The translations under genes were made by a program, and so were the position numbers. From Bacteroidales bacterium (GTDB taxonomy: Bacteria; Bacteroidota; Bacteroidia; Bacteroidales; UBA7960), in the NCBI GenBank assembly GCA_003555385.1, contig PWHO01000333.1, positions 1-8,551 of the forward strand: a stretch of DNA of 8,551 nt. The letters run 5' to 3'. Position 1 is the first letter of the stretch; each line of letters begins with the position of its first letter. The notes below the pieces were generated by a model. That model saw only the letters and a list, made by a program, of their open reading frames with translations, did no database searches and was not told the origin of the DNA. This document shows, in pieces, positions 6,629 through 8,551 of the stretch.

Positions 6629-8269
6629 TTACCGCACCAGGTACACCACACCCTTTTTTTCGTGAGATTCGCCCCCGGCATCTGTATACCGCAAATGATA
6701 TACATAAGTACCTTCGGGCATGGGTGTACCGCCCCTGGTACCATCCCAGCCATCCTCAAAATTAACGGAAGAAAACACCTCCAGCCCATTGCGGTCGAGA
6801 ATTACCAGGCGGTAGCCCTCCGGCTCAAACCCCACAAATACGGGTCGGAACTCCCGGTTTTCAGGAATTTCGGAAGCAGGCCGAAATGCATTGGGGACGT
6901 TCACTTCCGGTTCCATAGTTACACGCACCACGTTGGAAAATATCTTCTTTCTATCATCCGCCTTACCTTGCACGTTAGCCGCTTCCCCCTGCACGCGTCC
7001 CTCCACACGGAAGAAAACATCGCCGGCAAATGGAAGCAAATCGGACAGATCTGCAACATAACTGCCTGCCTCCGGGTAAGGGGCAACAATTTCAAAATTT
7101 CCCTCGTCCCCAACCCGCCGGGCAATGTCATACGTGTAGGAGGCAGAAGACGGATAATGTTCAAACCTCAGGGGCACCTCCCAGATGTCCGCTTCCTGCC
7201 ATTCATCCCCAGCAACCTCCAGGAATATGGTTGACTCCGGCTCAGAGGTCAGTTCGGCCTCTTCACACGGTTCACCCTCCTGAATCAGGACAGCTTCCGC
7301 ACGGTAATACCAGATGTTGCTGCTGGCATCCTCGTCCCGGGAGGACAATTCATCCACAAATTCAAAGGTTTTATTCGCGGGCGACCGAACCTCCCCTACC
7401 TGCTCAAAATCTGCTGACGGGTTGTCTGAGCGAAAGACCCGGTAGGCAAATTCCTTATAATGATCATCTCCCCGTATCATTATTTCAGCATCCCCGGCCT
7501 CGTTGATGCTGACATAATCAATCGCCACTATTTCCGGCTCAAGCCAGAAAAGCTCTTTCATCTGTTGGTTGGATAAAGACCCTTTCCTCGGGTCACCATC
7601 ATCCACCGCTTCAATCTGAACATCATAAGCCCCCGGATCAGTAGCAACCAGCGTTTTCGACTGGATACCCGATGCATCATCATAGGCCACCATAAATTCG
7701 TCTTCATTTAAAAAAATGCGGTAATGAGAGAAAGGGGGCTCCTCAGGAGGAGAGAAGGGAGGTGGTTGACCATCTTCAACATCAGCATGTGTCAGAATCC
7801 TGTAGTGATTCCAACTTAGGGTTAGCTCGCGGTTACAAAGTTCGAATTCAGGTTCCTGCAAATAAATCGTTTCATGAATGTTTGATATTGCATCGCCAAT
7901 TTCTTCAACCGCCAGATAATAGAATAGCGATGATCCCTCTGGTGGATTATAATCCCTGAAAATATAATGATTGTCTTGCCCCTCCCAGGGTTCCAGATCC
8001 CCAATTAACTCGTTTCCAATCTCGTCCCAACTGATTTCCGCAAAGCGATTAACAGCAAGTGCAAAGTCCGGATTAATCCCATCCTGAAGGTAAAAAATGA
8101 TTTCCACCCGTTTATCATCATTATCTACCACCCTTAGCTGAACAATCTCAATGATATCCGCCTTCTCTTCATTATTCGCATACAGCCAGTAAGGCAGCAA
8201 ATTAAAGAAAGCGAAAAGAGTCACCATTCCGAAGAACCCGGTAAATACCCTGCAAATCCAGTATTTCAT
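6629..8269 (-). CDS. Secreted protein with a type B T9SS sorting domain (gliding-motility-associated C-terminal domain)
   Basis: A 546-residue exported protein of unknown specific role. Residues 1-31 form a signal peptide with a long hydrophobic stretch (FFGMVTLFAFFNLLPYWLYA). Residues about 38-450 look like a string of fibronectin type III-like beta domains; repeated IFYL-, YYLAVEE-, WYYRAEA- and FFRVEGR-type strands support this, but the sequence identity is low. A proline-rich loop QPPPFSPPEEPPF lies at 168-180. Residues about 455-546 match the gliding-motility-associated C-terminal domain: VPNAFRP, YRLVILDRNGLEVFSS, GWDGTRGG, PEGTYVYHLRY and the final GVVYLVR. This domain is the signal for export by the type IX secretion system and surface attachment or release. 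The usual NGDGxND stretch after NAFxP is replaced by ASEIPENREF. Its gene is probably transcribed separately from guaB. Adhesion or matrix function is only a guess. Confidence 0.85.
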   Translation of the reverse strand: MKYWICRVFTGFFGMVTLFAFFNLLPYWLYANNEEKADIIEIVQLRVVDNDDKRVEIIFYLQDGINPDFALAVNRFAEISWDEIGNELIGDLEPWEGQDNHYIFRDYNPPEGSSLFYYLAVEEIGDAISNIHETIYLQEPEFELCNRELTLSWNHYRILTHADVEDGQPPPFSPPEEPPFSHYRIFLNEDEFMVAYDDASGIQSKTLVATDPGAYDVQIEAVDDGDPRKGSLSNQQMKELFWLEPEIVAIDYVSINEAGDAEIMIRGDDHYKEFAYRVFRSDNPSADFEQVGEVRSPANKTFEFVDELSSRDEDASSNIWYYRAEAVLIQEGEPCEEAELTSEPESTIFLEVAGDEWQEADIWEVPLRFEHYPSSASYTYDIARRVGDEGNFEIVAPYPEAGSYVADLSDLLPFAGDVFFRVEGRVQGEAANVQGKADDRKKIFSNVVRVTMEPEVNVPNAFRPASEIPENREFRPVFVGFEPEGYRLVILDRNGLEVFSSVNFEDGWDGTRGGTPMPEGTYVYHLRYTDAGGESHEKKGVVYLVR

Positions 8270-8363
8270 AACTTAATTCGTTTCAGAACCTAATATTTCC
8301 GGCATGAGCCAATGCGCTGAATAAACGCTGAAGTCAAAACTCAAGCACTACCCCATCGGCAAA

Positions 8364-8551
8364 TCACCTCCCCGCAACCACCTCCATCATCCCGTCTTCA
8401 TGCAGGTAATCCCCGGCACATTCCATAATGTCTTCAGCGGTGATCGTTTTCAGGGTTTGCAGGTAATCGTCATAATGGGATACGTCCAGGCCAAAAACCA
8501 ACAGCTCTTTGAAACGCTCTTTTTGGGCAAGCGGGCCGTCAAAGGAACGCA
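8364..8551 (-). CDS. C-terminal end of an M16-family zinc protease (partial)
   Basis: An open frame enters from the right edge (first full codon ends at 8549) and stops with TGA at 8366-8364, giving 61 residues. The segment reads RSFDGPLAQKERF, then a KELLVFGLDVSHYDDYL stretch, then TLKTITAEDIMECAGDYL and a final MMEVVAGR. This pattern of a helix, a D-x-Y-x-x-x-L-x-x-I-T-x-E-D-I segment and a terminal MxEVVAG strand is typical of the last domain of M16 (insulinase/processing peptidase-like) proteins. The catalytic HxxEH motif would lie far upstream, outside the window, so activity cannot be judged. The gap to the secreted-protein gene is 94 bases and shows no clear terminator or promoter. Confidence 0.8.
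   Translation of the reverse strand, partial: RSFDGPLAQKERFKELLVFGLDVSHYDDYLQTLKTITAEDIMECAGDYLHEDGMMEVVAGR

Noticed and set aside
6662..7506. Plus-strand reading frames of 158-190 codons opposite the secreted-protein gene
   Set aside because: They are antisense to a well-supported gene, have no recognisable family and no plausible promoter of the phylum's type in front.
8285..8312. Possible promoter in front of the secreted-protein gene (TTG-N17-TAGGTTCT on the minus strand)
   Set aside because: The -7 box matches only 6 of 8 consensus positions and the spacer is short, so it is not distinguishable from chance.
1..8551. CRISPR arrays, insertion sequences, phage genes, tRNA genes
   Set aside because: I looked for regularly spaced repeats, terminal inverted repeats, transposase or integrase motifs and tRNA cloverleaf signatures and saw none within the window.

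Overview
The window looks like chromosomal DNA of a Bacteroidota bacterium, probably in the Bacteroidales/Marinilabiliales range (inference). Three things point there. First, promoters have the TTG-N19-TAnnTTTG architecture of that phylum instead of a sigma-70 type -10 box. Second, a secreted protein ends in a gliding-motility-associated C-terminal domain, the type B sorting signal of the type IX secretion system (T9SS). Third, the gene string guaB - PpiC-like foldase - SurA-like lipoprotein - SurA - MoxR ATPase matches an arrangement I recall from Bacteroidota genomes. I could not check that by search.

Everything I can support is on the minus strand, so the functional order runs from right to left. 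At the right edge (8551-8364) is the C-terminal end of an M16-family zinc protease. Next is a 546-residue secreted protein (8269-6629) with fibronectin-like beta domains and a type B sorting domain. A GC-rich hairpin and a TAnnTTTG promoter lie between it and guaB (6493-5024), the rate-limiting enzyme of guanine nucleotide synthesis.

guaB heads a tight run of four more genes: a two-parvulin periplasmic prolyl isomerase (4979-3549), a lipoprotein that keeps the SurA-like chaperone shape but seems to have lost the isomerase motifs (3546-2659), a SurA-type chaperone/isomerase (2607-1255), and a MoxR-family AAA+ ATPase (1229-258). Gaps between them run from 2 to about 50 bases, and I see no internal terminator, so co-transcription is likely. 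The three central proteins probably chaperone outer-membrane or secreted proteins through the periplasm. Why guaB and a MoxR ATPase share the transcript is not evident from sequence.

The left 257 bases contain no protein gene. They hold two strong promoters in tandem, both pointing off the left edge, followed by a leader with a 22-base direct repeat built on GATCTTTG. This is the layout I would expect in front of a ribosomal RNA operon whose 16S gene starts just outside the window. The region is mostly conserved housekeeping DNA. I found no clear sign of a new defence, mobile or other undescribed system; the most interesting parts are the rRNA-type control region and the degenerate foldase lipoprotein.
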